A DNA stretch of 64,000 nt from Aliikangiella marina (GCF_007004765.1 NZ_VIKR01000002.1:806001-870000); one strand, 5' to 3'. Shown: positions 1 to 8,529, counted from the first letter of the stretch. Notes: generated from the letters alone by a model not told the origin. Numbers and translations are program-made.

Positions 1-20
1 TGCTTCGTAGAATCTACATT

Positions 21-458
21 ATGTCACTTGAACACCCTGGAATCGGTTTTGTTGGTATTCTGGGTAAAGTGGGGCTTTATCCTAGTCTCGAAGATTTAGA
101 CTTGTATGTTCGAGGTTATTCGCAATGCCTTTTAGATGCTGGTTTAGATGACTGGGACGGTGGTTGGTCCGATTTTATTGAATGGTTAAGAGAAAGAGAT
201 CATTTTCCTACAAAAGGATGGGCTGCCAAAATTATTGAGGAAAAAGGAGATGGAGAGCGAGCATTCAATTGATTTAAAGAGTTGTTGTTTGAATACCTTG
301 AGTCTGAGAAACCTAAATGGTTTTTAGAGTTTAATCTAGAGATACAGCCAAGTGCTTGGTGGGGTTTAGAAGGAAGTGGGGATGACTACTCAAAGTATAA
401 ATCCGTACCTAAAAAAGCTGATATAAGGATAGAGAAACATGTTCATCTCGCTAGTTAG
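21..458 (+). pseudogene. Unknown protein gene interrupted by an in-frame TGA
   Basis: An ATG frame runs for 83 codons and stops at TGA (270-272). The same frame continues without another stop for 61 codons to TAG at 456-458. The joined product (about 145 residues) reads smoothly across the stop: Trp- and acid-rich before it, and FKELLFEYLE then PSAWWGLEG after it. This suggests a nonsense change, for example TGG to TGA inside AFN-W-FKE. I do not recognise the family; the size and acidic, aromatic composition would suit a small cytosolic protein such as an immunity protein, but that is a guess. No clear ribosome binding site precedes the ATG and the frame is open to the window edge, so the true start may lie further upstream. 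It sits at the left end of an AT-rich accessory patch. Confidence 0.5.
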
Positions 459-567
459 TTTTATTGGTTGTAGAATTTTAAGGTAGTTTACATCACAAAA
501 GCGACGTTCACCTTGATAAAATAGAGTAGTAAAAGCTGTCACTAAGATTGATTGAAAGGTTAGATAA

Positions 568-873
568 TTGGGAAGCATTAAAGAAAAGAATGAAATTGCT
601 AAACGAGGCCTTTCTCTAGCTTCGGAGCTCGACAAACTCTCGAAAAAGTATCATGTTAAATCTGATATACATGAAATGCTAGCTTGGGAAGCTGATATTC
701 TTAGAGCGAAGTCTCGTAATTTAGTAGAAGATTGCGGAGTCAAGGAGAACTTAAGACTCTCGGCTTTTCCAATTAATAGTGATTCGAATGCCGATAAAGA
801 GCTATCGGATATTTCAGTAAAGGTAAAAAAATTTCATGATGACTATAGAATAATTAAAGACAGTCACTATTAG
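568..873 (+). CDS. Hypothetical protein, 101 residues
   Basis: The frame starts at TTG 568, preceded by AAAGG at 555-559 with an 8-base gap, which supports this unusual start. The product is charged, Lys/Glu/Asp-rich and probably helical (GSIKEKNEIAKRGLSLASEL near the N-terminus), without a signal peptide or membrane segment. I do not recognise the family and see no catalytic motif. It lies between the interrupted gene at 21-458 and a transposase in the AT-rich left end, so it is probably accessory. The only internal ATG is about 40 codons in and would remove much of the protein. The call rests on the intact frame and ribosome binding site alone. Confidence 0.45.
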   Translation: MGSIKEKNEIAKRGLSLASELDKLSKKYHVKSDIHEMLAWEADILRAKSRNLVEDCGVKENLRLSAFPINSDSNADKELSDISVKVKKFHDDYRIIKDSHY

Positions 874-1005
874 GCAAATGACTTATACAAATTTGCGAAT
901 ATCGCCTGGTCGACAGTATCAAGGTGATTTAAATTAAACTACTCAAGTGAAAAACTTATTGGTTTAAAGCTTGAATTAGCGAATTGGTCGATTTTCAGGT
1001 AATCG

Positions 1006-1040
1006 ATAACCTTCTCGTTTAAGAATAAATCCAAGGTTAT
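1006..1040. repeat. Inverted repeat just beyond the transposase 3' end
   Basis: ATAACCTT (1006-1013) pairs perfectly with AAGGTTAT (1033-1040) across a 19-base loop. It lies immediately downstream of the minus-strand transposase. HUH transposases recognise hairpins rather than terminal inverted repeats, so this could be an element end; it could equally be a transcription-stop hairpin without a T-run. Confidence 0.3.
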
Positions 1041-1054
1041 GTTATCGTTGGTAC

Positions 1055-2029
1055 TTAGGTAGTGGATAGATACAAATGCCGTATGCTCGATACACCTTTA
1101 ACCCATTTTGATTTCAGTTTATCAGCAAACGATTGAATGAGATGAAGGGGCCCAACAGCGCGGTAGTAATTACGACCATAGTGATTAACTTGATTAAGCC
1201 AATTATCTTGGTTGATATTGAGCCGTTGAAATATCGGCTTTAAGTGAGTGGGAATTGTGGCTTTATCCGGATGAATGATTGATTGGCCGGTCCATTCAAC
1301 CAGTTCAATATAGTCTTTTAGCGGCATTACCATGGTTCTTTGTCTGACCTTACCTGCAAGTGACTCTACTACTTGGTTTAATGTTTCTTCGGTCATCGAG
1401 CATACTCGTGATTGAATGCTGGTATAGTCACTCTCTTCCAGTTTATCGGTTATCCCTGCTCTAATGGGGTTAAGGTCGACATAGGCCATACACGTCAAAG
1501 CAGCCGATTCGTCTAACAAGGCTTGAGAGGTAAACCGAGACTCCCAGAAGTGTCCTTTGACAAAGTCTTCTTGATTACTGCGTTTAGCAATAGGCTCATT
1601 AATACAGCGCATGAGCCATGAGATTGAGCCCAAGCGTTGTCGATACTCAGCTAACAGTGTTTCATCATTGGCTATTGCTTGTAGTCTGAGTTCTCGCTGG
1701 AGTTTAAATTGAGGGTTATCTAGTTTACCAGGAAACAGTTGTAGCCAGCGCTCTGCGACTTCTAAATCACTCCACTGACACGGTCCGAGAGGGTCAGAAT
1801 AAATCACTAGATGATAATGGTTATGCATCACGGCATAACTGTAAACTTCGATAGAAAAGATAGTAGCGAGTTGTAATATTCGATGTTCAATCCAAGCGCG
1901 GCGATGTTCATAGGATATCCCGGTCTCATCATCCACACCACATAAGAAAGCCCGTCGAACACAACGGGATATCAGGTGATAGTAACCGGCGTTTTGAGAA
2001 TCAATCAGGTCACTGCGCTTGATGGCCAT
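1055..2029 (-). CDS. Y1/HUH transposase, IS200-like, REP-associated type
   Basis: The 324-residue product carries the Y1 transposase signature: HNHYHLV near residues 69-75 supplies the HUH metal-binding histidines. A downstream block, GHFWESRF followed by YVDLNPIRAGI, is typical of the family that includes REP-associated tyrosine transposases and contains the likely nucleophile tyrosine. Such enzymes nick single-stranded DNA at hairpins and become covalently attached through tyrosine. The gene starts at ATG on the minus strand with GGAG-like purines upstream (complement of 2030-2040) and looks intact. No partner gene such as tnpB is present and no terminal inverted repeats are expected. It is longer than classic IS200 TnpA (about 150 residues), which fits the chromosomal RAYT-like group and not a compact insertion sequence. 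Confidence 0.85.
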   Translation of the reverse strand: MAIKRSDLIDSQNAGYYHLISRCVRRAFLCGVDDETGISYEHRRAWIEHRILQLATIFSIEVYSYAVMHNHYHLVIYSDPLGPCQWSDLEVAERWLQLFPGKLDNPQFKLQRELRLQAIANDETLLAEYRQRLGSISWLMRCINEPIAKRSNQEDFVKGHFWESRFTSQALLDESAALTCMAYVDLNPIRAGITDKLEESDYTSIQSRVCSMTEETLNQVVESLAGKVRQRTMVMPLKDYIELVEWTGQSIIHPDKATIPTHLKPIFQRLNINQDNWLNQVNHYGRNYYRAVGPLHLIQSFADKLKSKWVKGVSSIRHLYLSTT

Positions 2030-2445
2030 TATTGCTCCTTAATCAATGAATTCACATTATCAGGAAAAGAACCTCATAAAAGAAGGCGAGAATAACACCG
2101 AGACAACTCAGAGATTGAAGATTGATAGCGTGAGTGATTGTCGATATAGTGACTGTCAGTGATTGTTTTCTGTTGCATTTGGATTTCCTTCGGCCTCAGT
2201 CGCGATTACTGGGTCTAAATTTGTGTTAATTCTACCTGTCATATTAGGGATGCTATCTATAGTATTGGCAACACATATAGTAACTAAAAAACTGAGAGTT
2301 TTTTAAAAGAGTTGGCTAAGCGCAAAAGACTGCTTTGACAGGCTCTGTTCATCACAATATGCACAGAAACAATAAGTAGCGATTACTGTGGGGTGACATA
2401 AAAACTGTCACTTGATAATTAAGAGTTAGAAAAGGGAGTCCAGTT
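2030..2445. other. Non-coding gap upstream of the transposase, with a hairpin
   Basis: This 416-base gap contains no convincing gene. It holds the presumed minus-strand transposase promoter and a perfect 6-bp inverted repeat, GTGACA (2393-2398) and TGTCAC (2406-2411), just before the next plus-strand gene. The words AGTGATTGT and GTGACTGTC recur at 2131-2165, giving a loosely repetitive look. Confidence 0.4.
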
Positions 2446-2742
2446 TTGGATGGAGCTGTTCCAATATTGATCGTATTCGCAATTGTAATTTTTATTATTA
2501 ATTTTATAACTAATCTTGCGCAATTAGCCGTTTCAGTTCGTAGAACATTTAAAACGAATAAAGCATATAAAGTCTCGATGGCTAATGTTATGCTCATGGC
2601 TAGTGGGTGCATGGTTGGATTTCTTCTGTTAAATTCTATTGCAGAATACAAAATAGCAACATTGTCCATAGCGATGTTCTTTATATCGATATTGGTCTCC
2701 GTAAGAATATCGAAAACAACAGATAAATCATTGAAAGGGTAA
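2446..2742 (+). CDS. Small membrane protein, 98 residues
   Basis: The start is TTG 2446, supported by AAGGGAG at 2432-2438 with 7 bases between. Hydrophobic segments are visible near residues 5-30, 47-65 and 70-88, so three membrane spans are likely; a short basic stretch (VRRTFKTNK) between the first two would lie in the cytoplasm. I do not recognise a family. A possible tiny reading frame with its own ribosome binding site follows at 2761, then the DUF2750 gene. It belongs to the AT-rich accessory left end; its function is unknown. Confidence 0.55.
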   Translation: MDGAVPILIVFAIVIFIINFITNLAQLAVSVRRTFKTNKAYKVSMANVMLMASGCMVGFLLLNSIAEYKIATLSIAMFFISILVSVRISKTTDKSLKG

Positions 2743-2760
2743 CCATAAGTAAGGAGCGTG

Positions 2761-2838
2761 GTGGATCACAACATCACGAAGGGGCCAGTTGTGCAGAAAA
2801 GTGATATTTGGAAAAGCGGTCAGTCAAAATACAAGTGA
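2761..2838 (+). CDS. Possible 25-residue small ORF or gene remnant
   Basis: AAGGAG (2751-2756) is followed four bases later by GTG 2761, and the frame runs 25 codons to TGA 2836-2838. The product contains KGPVVQKSDIWKSGQSKYK and is basic and hydrophilic. It could be a translated small protein or the remnant of a larger gene. Only the ribosome binding site supports it. Confidence 0.2.
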   Translation: MDHNITKGPVVQKSDIWKSGQSKYK

Positions 2839-2864
2839 TTCGTTTTTTAGTCGAGGGAAGTTAA

Positions 2865-3260
2865 ATGCCATATAGGATGAATGATAAACAGTATGAAGCT
2901 GTATTGGCGCTGGACAGTGCCGAGCGATTTGAGCATTTTATTAGTAAGGTTGCAGATTGGGAACAATTGTGGGGTGTAAAAAGCGAAGAAGGCTGGCTTG
3001 TGCCAATTGCTCCAGAAGAGTTCGAGTATTTTCCATTATGGCCTCATCCTGAGTACGCGCAAAAAATAACTGATGAAAACTTCCCTGGTCATCAAGCTGT
3101 TGAGATTAGCCTAAATGAATTGTTAAGCCATTGGCTTCCACTTTTTGAAGAAGATAAAGTAAAAGTTGCTGTATTCCCGAACAAAGAATGGATGTTTTGG
3201 TGTATCGAACCACAGGGTCTGAAAGAAGAGTTATTAAATGAATTGGCAAAATATGAATAA
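2865..3260 (+). CDS. DUF2750 domain protein
   Basis: The 131-residue product matches what I know of DUF2750 proteins: an N-terminal helix region (YEAVLALDSAERFEHFISKV), the core WGVKSEEGWLVP, then FPLWPHPEYA and a C-terminal NKEWMFWCIEP segment. The family occurs in many bacteria as a small acidic cytosolic protein, often near toxin or immunity genes; its biochemical function is not established. There is no signal peptide or membrane segment. ATG 2865 is preceded by GAGGGAAG (2853-2860) at suitable spacing. It is surrounded by orphan genes rather than an operon, which suggests horizontally acquired cargo. Confidence 0.75.
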   Translation: MPYRMNDKQYEAVLALDSAERFEHFISKVADWEQLWGVKSEEGWLVPIAPEEFEYFPLWPHPEYAQKITDENFPGHQAVEISLNELLSHWLPLFEEDKVKVAVFPNKEWMFWCIEPQGLKEELLNELAKYE

Positions 3261-3561
3261 AAAAGTGATAGAGTACAAAGCTAATTGTGCAGCATGAATT
3301 ATCACTGACCTTTTCAAATGAGATTGACAGGCAAAGTGCATCACATTGCTGCCTTTAAGTGATTAATCTTGAATAAAATAATCCACCACTCGCTAACATT
3401 AGTAATCTAACACTTATACTTAAATGAAGTTGATGTATATGTGAGTATAAATAGCTGATTACTTGATTTTTTTTTCTTTATAAACATAACAAGTTGAAGC
3501 TAGGATAGTTTTATTCAGAGGCGTTAGTCATCATATTTAATACAGTAGAAAAGGACAAATA
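3261..3561. other. Non-coding gap
   Basis: No gene is supported in these 301 bases. An imperfect hairpin lies at about 3330-3357 (AGGCA pairing with TGCCT), possibly a stop signal for the DUF2750 gene. A T-rich run follows near 3467-3480. RYYYAAC-like words occur near 3409, but no paired core site, so this is not an integron attC site. Confidence 0.35.
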
Positions 3562-4089
3562 ATGTCATCAAGGGAAGAAAGTTATTTCATTAGAGAAGCC
3601 AAATCTATTCTAGCTCGAGATGAGCTGATATTGACTTTTGGCTATTTTCGAAGTGCAGTGGCGAGATACGGTGCTGCTTCAATCATTAGTGCTGTTAAAG
3701 CAAATGGATATTTCCTAGCACAAACAGAATCGAATCTACTTGTGATTGAAACGCGAGCGCCTGCGTTTAGAAAACCTTTGATGGAGAATAATAGGAGTTA
3801 TGTGATACCTATTTCAAAAATTAATAAAATCATTACAACTCCCGAATATTGTCAAGTAGAATATTTCGATGGCGATGTTTTGGTAATTCAGCCATTCACT
3901 TCAACAAAATACTTGTCTAAGCAGAGTGATTTTATAAATTGGCTTATCAAATCTGGCGGACAGGAGTGTTCTTTAGAAGAGGTAGAGAAGTTTGGCAGTA
4001 GAGAACACAATAGAGACAAGTTTGCCCTTTGGTTCATATTTGCAATTTGTAGCTTTATTCTTTTGTCTATCTTGTTGATACCGGTTTGA
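3562..4089 (+). CDS. Hypothetical protein with a C-terminal membrane anchor
   Basis: The 175-residue product has a soluble N-terminal part of about 150 residues and one hydrophobic segment at the very C-terminus (ALWFIFAICSFILLSILLIP), giving a tail-anchored topology. The middle is beta-rich (SNLLVIETRAPAF, YVIPISKINKIITTPEY, VEYFDGDVLVIQPF), reminiscent of small bacterial PH-like domains, but I cannot assign it firmly. ATG 3562 has AAAAGGA (3549-3555) upstream with about 6 bases between. It stands alone with 300-base gaps on both sides, in line with an accessory region. No function can be given. Confidence 0.6.
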   Translation: MSSREESYFIREAKSILARDELILTFGYFRSAVARYGAASIISAVKANGYFLAQTESNLLVIETRAPAFRKPLMENNRSYVIPISKINKIITTPEYCQVEYFDGDVLVIQPFTSTKYLSKQSDFINWLIKSGGQECSLEEVEKFGSREHNRDKFALWFIFAICSFILLSILLIPV

Positions 4090-4421
4090 TCGAAACACCC
4101 CTAATATGCAGAGTCGTCCATGCAACTACTAAGCATGAGTTGAGCAGCCGCTTTCAGGAAGCAAAATCAATATCAAATTCTAAAATTTCAACGTCTCCTT
4201 TATGGCAATTTTTGTCTAACGCCCCCCGTTAATATTCCTCTTTCCAAGTTGTGGCTCATACCATCAGTGTTAAACGTTCTTAACGTTAATATGTCAGATC
4301 GAGTCTGGGCTAAAACGACTAATAATATGTGAATAAGACACAAAACCCGGAATGTTGTTGTTTGTGCTCGTCACTCATTTTAAGATGTCGTGTTAGTTTG
4401 AAAAGAAGGTAGACTAAACGC
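4090..4421. other. Non-coding gap
   Basis: No gene is supported in these 332 bases. AACGTT occurs twice in close succession near 4274-4287, and a C-run (4220-4226) is notable in otherwise AT-rich sequence. No terminator or promoter is convincing. Confidence 0.35.
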
Positions 4422-4793
4422 GTGGCATTTAAAATTCATCAGCATCGGAAGTACTTTTTATTAAAGTATTCGGGCCGGGTTGATAAAGACTTGATTATCC
4501 AGTCCTATTCAGGTTTGTTTAATGAGCCCAACTTTAACAGTGAAAGCCATACGATATGGGATTTTACTCAATCCGTCCTTGATATGTCGCTGGAAGATAT
4601 TAGAAATGTCGCGGAGGCGGTTGTTTCTGTATCAAATAAACGGTCAAATTCTGCGCGCTCGGCATTTATTGTTACCGATCCGAGTGACAAAGCGATTATT
4701 GAAACTTATATCACTGAAACATCACGATTCCCCGTTGAGTTTGAAATATTCGAGGATATTCGAGAAGGCGAAAGTTGGTTGATTGAATCATAG
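4422..4793 (+). CDS. STAS/SpoIIAA-like small protein
   Basis: The 123-residue product starts at GTG 4422 (MAFKIHQHRKYFLLKYSGRVDK). Its pattern is an early beta strand with YSGRVD, a mid-protein THTIWDFTQSVLDMSLEDIRNVAE block, then RSAFIVTDPSDKAI and a final FEIFEDIREGESWL. This resembles the SpoIIAA/STAS-like fold group, where the WDF and late FxxxxxAxxWL patterns recur; I assign it by that resemblance only. There is no signal peptide. The ribosome binding site is weak (AAGG, 4404-4407, rather far from the start). It is followed after 57 bases by a small membrane protein gene. Confidence 0.5.
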   Translation: MAFKIHQHRKYFLLKYSGRVDKDLIIQSYSGLFNEPNFNSESHTIWDFTQSVLDMSLEDIRNVAEAVVSVSNKRSNSARSAFIVTDPSDKAIIETYITETSRFPVEFEIFEDIREGESWLIES

Positions 4794-4850
4794 CGCTCAT
4801 TCCATCGAATAGTTTTTAAGCTGAAGGGATAAGCCCCAAAATAGAATGCA

Positions 4851-5063
4851 ATGAAACAAGTAACTAATGAAAAAGACGGCAAGAATGTCGACACCTCACA
4901 AACAAGGCTTTCTCCGGTCATTAATGCGCTTTTTATTGGCTTTCTCGTTGGAATAGTGACCTACAGCATATTCAACAATGCATTAAGCTTGTTGACCTTG
5001 ATTCCACTCTATTTTATCTACAGTTTGGTAAAATCATCAAAAAACAATCGCGACCAATCTTAG
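4851..5063 (+). CDS. Small two-span membrane protein
   Basis: The 70-residue product has a hydrophilic N-terminus of about 22 residues and two hydrophobic stretches (NALFIGFLVGIVTYSIF and LSLLTLIPLYFIYSLV), ending in a basic tail (KSSKNNRDQS), so both termini are probably cytoplasmic. No recognised family. The ribosome binding site before ATG 4851 is poor. Proximity to the preceding gene (57 bases) would allow co-transcription. Confidence is moderate because the frame is short, but the two clean spans argue for a real protein. Confidence 0.5.
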   Translation: MKQVTNEKDGKNVDTSQTRLSPVINALFIGFLVGIVTYSIFNNALSLLTLIPLYFIYSLVKSSKNNRDQS

Positions 5064-5261
5064 TAACAATACTATTAGTTCTCGGATTCACGAACGATCC
5101 AACCAGATAAATAACCAATACGCTGAATACTGAATGTGCAATCTCAGTCAGCCGGTGTCATATTTTAAAATAAACCCAAATTTATACTCTCAAAAGGCGT
5201 CTTAGGAGGTTTTATCGCCTGAAAAGCGCAAAATCAGTTGTTTTTCACAATAGGATTAATG

Positions 5262-6017
5262 ATGGAAAACACAAGTAGCGTTAAATTGTTTGGGGTAGTT
5301 TCTTTAGCGAGTGTGTCGGTTATAGCAACGTTGGTTGGCTTAAGCGATTTTCGTGTGGTTAATGCAATGATTGTCGTTCATGTACTTCTGGGAGGCCTGG
5401 CATTCTTAGTCGGCAGTATTGCTTTCATATCAACCAAAGGAAAATCAATTCACAAATTGACCGGGCGAATATTTTACATCGTAATGACTACCTCAGTCGC
5501 TTTTTCACTTATAGTTTCGATGCAACCCAATCACGTGAGTCCATCATTATTTCAAATAGGGGTGTTGACGCTTTACTTTTTGATTGGCGGAAATCGAAGC
5601 CTTAGTTACAAAAACGCAAACCATTGCTTATTAATTGATCAACTGCTCGCTATCACAGTAGTTTTAGTTAGTGTGATTGTCATGTTTTATTCGGTTGTTC
5701 TCGACGGAGTCTTTTTTCCTTTGCGAACGGTATTTGGCTCAATCGGAATCGTTTTCGGCGTTTTAGACTTGGTTGTTTTCAGCAGGCCCCAAGTAGCTGA
5801 GAAAAATTGGTTAATCTTACATCTCTCTAAAATGGTCGGTGGATATACCGCAGCAGTGACTGCATTTTTTGTTGCTCAGAATCTTTTAACCGGTTACTAC
5901 AATTGGTTTGTCCCGACAGTATTTGGTTTGAGTTACATCGGTTATTGGTTGGTGAAGTTAAAAAGTAAGCGACCAATGACTAATCGAGTAATGAAAAAGA
6001 TTAAATTAGCAAAATAA
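5262..6017 (+). CDS. Multi-span membrane protein, DUF2306-like
   Basis: I chose ATG 5262 because AGGA (5252-5255) lies 6 bases before it; an ATG one codon earlier and a TTG at 5238 also keep the frame. The product (about 251 residues) has around seven hydrophobic segments. An early VVHVLLGGLAFLVGSIAF followed by KGKSIHKLTGRIFY is the GxxHRxxGR-like pattern seen in DUF2306-type membrane proteins, with a conserved histidine and a G-R motif after it. No catalytic function is known for that group. It ends in a basic cytoplasmic tail (KKIKLAK). The TPR-protein gene follows in the same direction after about 100 bases. Confidence 0.6.
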   Translation: MENTSSVKLFGVVSLASVSVIATLVGLSDFRVVNAMIVVHVLLGGLAFLVGSIAFISTKGKSIHKLTGRIFYIVMTTSVAFSLIVSMQPNHVSPSLFQIGVLTLYFLIGGNRSLSYKNANHCLLIDQLLAITVVLVSVIVMFYSVVLDGVFFPLRTVFGSIGIVFGVLDLVVFSRPQVAEKNWLILHLSKMVGGYTAAVTAFFVAQNLLTGYYNWFVPTVFGLSYIGYWLVKLKSKRPMTNRVMKKIKLAK

Positions 6018-6115
6018 GTCAATTAGTTACTTGCAATACGTTTATTGAGAGGTTTTATGGAAACCATCAATGGAAAATACAACGCTGTTTCAATGTGTTC
6101 AGAGGTTAACAATTT

Positions 6116-7219
6116 ATGCTACAAATTCAATACGGTTGGTCCACGAAATTGGCTTCTTGGGTTAAATTTTCGATACATTATTTACTCATGCCTTGTTTGG
6201 CTTCTCTTTGTTTCAACGCGACCGCGAGCGCTAGTGTCGAAGCCGCAGGTATCTATCAACAAGCTGAACAAGCATTGCTTGATAAGCAGTACCAAACTGC
6301 AGCGGCACTCTTTACAAAATTAGAGACTGATAGTCAGTTTAGCCGTAAGGCACAATTTGGAATAGCCAAAGCAGCTTTCTACCTTAATGAGCTTGATCGG
6401 GCAGAGGAAAAGATCGAAGCGCTTTTAACTCAGTCCAATAACAATCCTGAATATTTATTTATCGCTGGAAGAATTGCGGGTAAGCAAACTCAATCAGCAA
6501 GCATATTTACCAAGTTGGGTTATGCGAAAGATACCAAAAGATATTTTACCCAAGCGCTAAAAATAAATCCTCATCACCAAGCGTCATTGATTGGGTTGAT
6601 TCGATTTCACCAACAAGCACCAGTGATGGCAGGTGGAGATAAGGCGGCGATCCCGCAGCTGATTGAACGATTAAATGCAGTAGATAAACGGGCTGCATTC
6701 CCTTTTCAAGCGCCCGAACTACTCGAGAACAATAAAATTAGCGATCTTAAGCTATTGTATGATAAGGCGTTAGACACAAAATCAACAGTCGATGTCGGCG
6801 TGTTTAAGTATGACTTTGCTTTGTTGTTATCAAGTTACAAAAATTATCGGTGGGCCTGCGATGCGCTGAATTCAATTGATCTGAATCGTTATGATGAGAA
6901 ACCTGACTTTGCAGCGATGAGACTTTATCAAATCGCTAAATGTGCAGCAGAGTCTAATACGACTCTCGAGTTAGGGCTGGATAAAATTGTTGAGTATTCA
7001 AAACTGCCGAAAGACCAGCGTACAATTCCTAGCGACTGGATTCAATTTAGACAGGCACAGTTGACGTTTTTAATAAATAGTACTGTGGAAAACAAGCGAA
7101 CGCTTCAATCGATCGGTAAAAAAACATCCGATAAAGACTTAAAAAAGAAAATAAACCAATTTTTAAAATCTGCTAGTGTCTCCGTTACCGCAAAGGCAGC
7201 ACTCCGCGAAACGGGTTAA
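6116..7219 (+). CDS. Exported TPR-repeat protein
   Basis: The 367-residue product has a hydrophobic stretch at about residues 18-40 ending in ATASA, a plausible though late signal peptide. Helical repeat units follow: YQQAEQALLDKQYQTAAALFTKLE, then AQFGIAKAAFYLNELDRAEEKIEALL, and PEYLFIAG, in the pattern of tetratricopeptide repeats used for protein-protein contacts. The C-terminal half lacks clear repeats. ATG 6116 has AGAGG (6101-6105) upstream. Its partner is unknown. It is probably periplasmic. A strong hairpin with a T-run follows at 7241-7287, so the transcription unit ends here. Confidence 0.65.
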   Translation: MLQIQYGWSTKLASWVKFSIHYLLMPCLASLCFNATASASVEAAGIYQQAEQALLDKQYQTAAALFTKLETDSQFSRKAQFGIAKAAFYLNELDRAEEKIEALLTQSNNNPEYLFIAGRIAGKQTQSASIFTKLGYAKDTKRYFTQALKINPHHQASLIGLIRFHQQAPVMAGGDKAAIPQLIERLNAVDKRAAFPFQAPELLENNKISDLKLLYDKALDTKSTVDVGVFKYDFALLLSSYKNYRWACDALNSIDLNRYDEKPDFAAMRLYQIAKCAAESNTTLELGLDKIVEYSKLPKDQRTIPSDWIQFRQAQLTFLINSTVENKRTLQSIGKKTSDKDLKKKINQFLKSASVSVTAKAALRETG

Positions 7220-7240
7220 CTGGGGATATTTGAGCGATGT

Positions 7241-7287
7241 CACGGTCAAGGTTTAATCCGAAACCTTGGCCGCCGTGATAGTTTTTT
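7241..7287 (+). terminator. Intrinsic terminator after the TPR gene
   Basis: CACGGtCAAGGTTT (7241-7254) pairs with AAACCTTG and the following CCGTG (7261-7277), giving a long stem with small bulges, and a run of six T (7281-7286) follows. Confidence 0.75.
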
Positions 7288-7423
7288 GCCATGAAAAGCA
7301 TGGATTGTCATGGAAAACATCGATGGTTGCTTATTAAATTTGGTGACAAATTCATGCTGTTTTGCGCAATTAACTGTGTTAATATAACTACTTATACAAA
7401 TAGTGTTTCGCAAAGCGTAGGTG

Positions 7424-8482
7424 ATGCGCAAAATCATCCATATCGATATGGATTGTTTCTATGCTGCGATTGAGCAAAGAGATGATCCGGACCTAGCCAA
7501 TATGCCTGTTGCCGTAGGGGGAAGTCCCGACGGCCGCGGTGTTGTTTCGACTTGTAATTATGCAGCGAGACGATTTGGAGTGCACTCAGCAATGCCGGCT
7601 GCACAAGCACGTCGGCTCTGCCCAGAGTTAATTTTTGTTAAAACGAATATGGTAAAATACAAAGCCGAATCAACCAAGATAAGGGAAATATTTCATCGTT
7701 ATACCGAGCTTGTTGAGCCGCTTTCTCTTGATGAAGCTTATTTGGACGTGACTGATTCTCCGCATTGTCATGGTAGTGCAACTTGGATAGCACAATCCAT
7801 TTGCAAAGACATTGCCGATGAAACGCGGCTGACGGCTTCAGCCGGTGTGGCGACGACAAAATTCTTGGCTAAGGTTGCAAGCGACTGGAACAAGCCTAAC
7901 GGAATTAAAGTCGTTTTACCCGAAGAGCAAATGTCATTTATCGATCAGTTGCCAGTAAAAAAGCTTTATGGTGTTGGTAAAGTGATGACGGCAAAACTTG
8001 AATCGATGGATATTTTCGACTGTAAAGAATTACGCCAAGTTGAACTTAACGTGCTAATCAAAAAATTTGGCAAAACGGGCAAATATTTATATGACCTTTG
8101 CCGTGGGGTAGATAAGCGCCAAGTTAAGCCACGCTCTGATCGAAAGTCATTGAGTGTTGAAACCACGTTTAGTGAAAATTTAAGCGAATGGCAAGATTGC
8201 GAAAACACGTTACATCGATTAATTTCAAATTTATCGAGAAGGCTTGGCAAAACCGATAAGATTGAAAAAATCCGCAAGGTATATGTGAAAGTTAAATCTG
8301 AGAAATTTGAAATTCATTCTGCAGAATCGATTTCAATCGGCTTGGATATTCCGCTTTTGGTAAGACTATTGAAACGCTTACGAGAACAATACCCAGAGCC
8401 GATTCGATTGATGGGGATCGGCGTTCGTTTTCCACAAACGCCGCCCAAAGACCAATACCAACAAATCGATATTCCTTTTTAG
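7424..8482 (+). CDS. dinB: DNA polymerase IV (DinB, Y-family)
   Basis: The product (352 residues from ATG 7424; an in-frame GTG lies one codon earlier) is a Y-family translesion polymerase. The palm motif HIDMDCFYAAIE near residues 6-17 supplies the first metal-binding aspartate, and SLDEAYLDVT supplies the catalytic acidic pair. ASAGVATTKFLAKVAS is the conserved finger/thumb junction, followed by a helix-hairpin-helix-like KLYGVGKVM segment and a little-finger domain (SVETTFSENL). It bypasses lesions and can cause frameshifts. The C-terminus ends at QIDIPF, with no clear beta-clamp QLxLF peptide, although QQIDIPF is close. I see no convincing LexA box (CTG-N10-CAG) upstream, so SOS control is not evident. 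Confidence 0.95.
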   Translation: MRKIIHIDMDCFYAAIEQRDDPDLANMPVAVGGSPDGRGVVSTCNYAARRFGVHSAMPAAQARRLCPELIFVKTNMVKYKAESTKIREIFHRYTELVEPLSLDEAYLDVTDSPHCHGSATWIAQSICKDIADETRLTASAGVATTKFLAKVASDWNKPNGIKVVLPEEQMSFIDQLPVKKLYGVGKVMTAKLESMDIFDCKELRQVELNVLIKKFGKTGKYLYDLCRGVDKRQVKPRSDRKSLSVETTFSENLSEWQDCENTLHRLISNLSRRLGKTDKIEKIRKVYVKVKSEKFEIHSAESISIGLDIPLLVRLLKRLREQYPEPIRLMGIGVRFPQTPPKDQYQQIDIPF

Positions 8483-8529
8483 GAGAATCGCATCAAGCAA
8501 GTACTTTTTTGCTGGCTCTAACTAATCTT

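Noticed and set aside
1055-2029. Classic insertion sequence with terminal inverted repeats
   Set aside because: No flanking terminal repeats or target duplication could be seen; HUH elements do not need them, so only the transposase and a nearby hairpin are reported.
3380-4260. Integron attC-like sites between small orphan genes
   Set aside because: RYYYAAC-like words (near 3409 and 4214) lack matching GTTRRRY partners and the paired inner repeats of an attC hairpin, and no integrase gene is seen.
6045-6323. Overlapping frame before the TPR gene
   Set aside because: It shares sequence with the TPR protein gene, whose frame is four times longer and has repeat structure and a signal peptide.
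7290-7423. Possible LexA box before dinB
   Set aside because: CTGT words occur but no CTG-N10-CAG arrangement is present in the 130 bases before the start.
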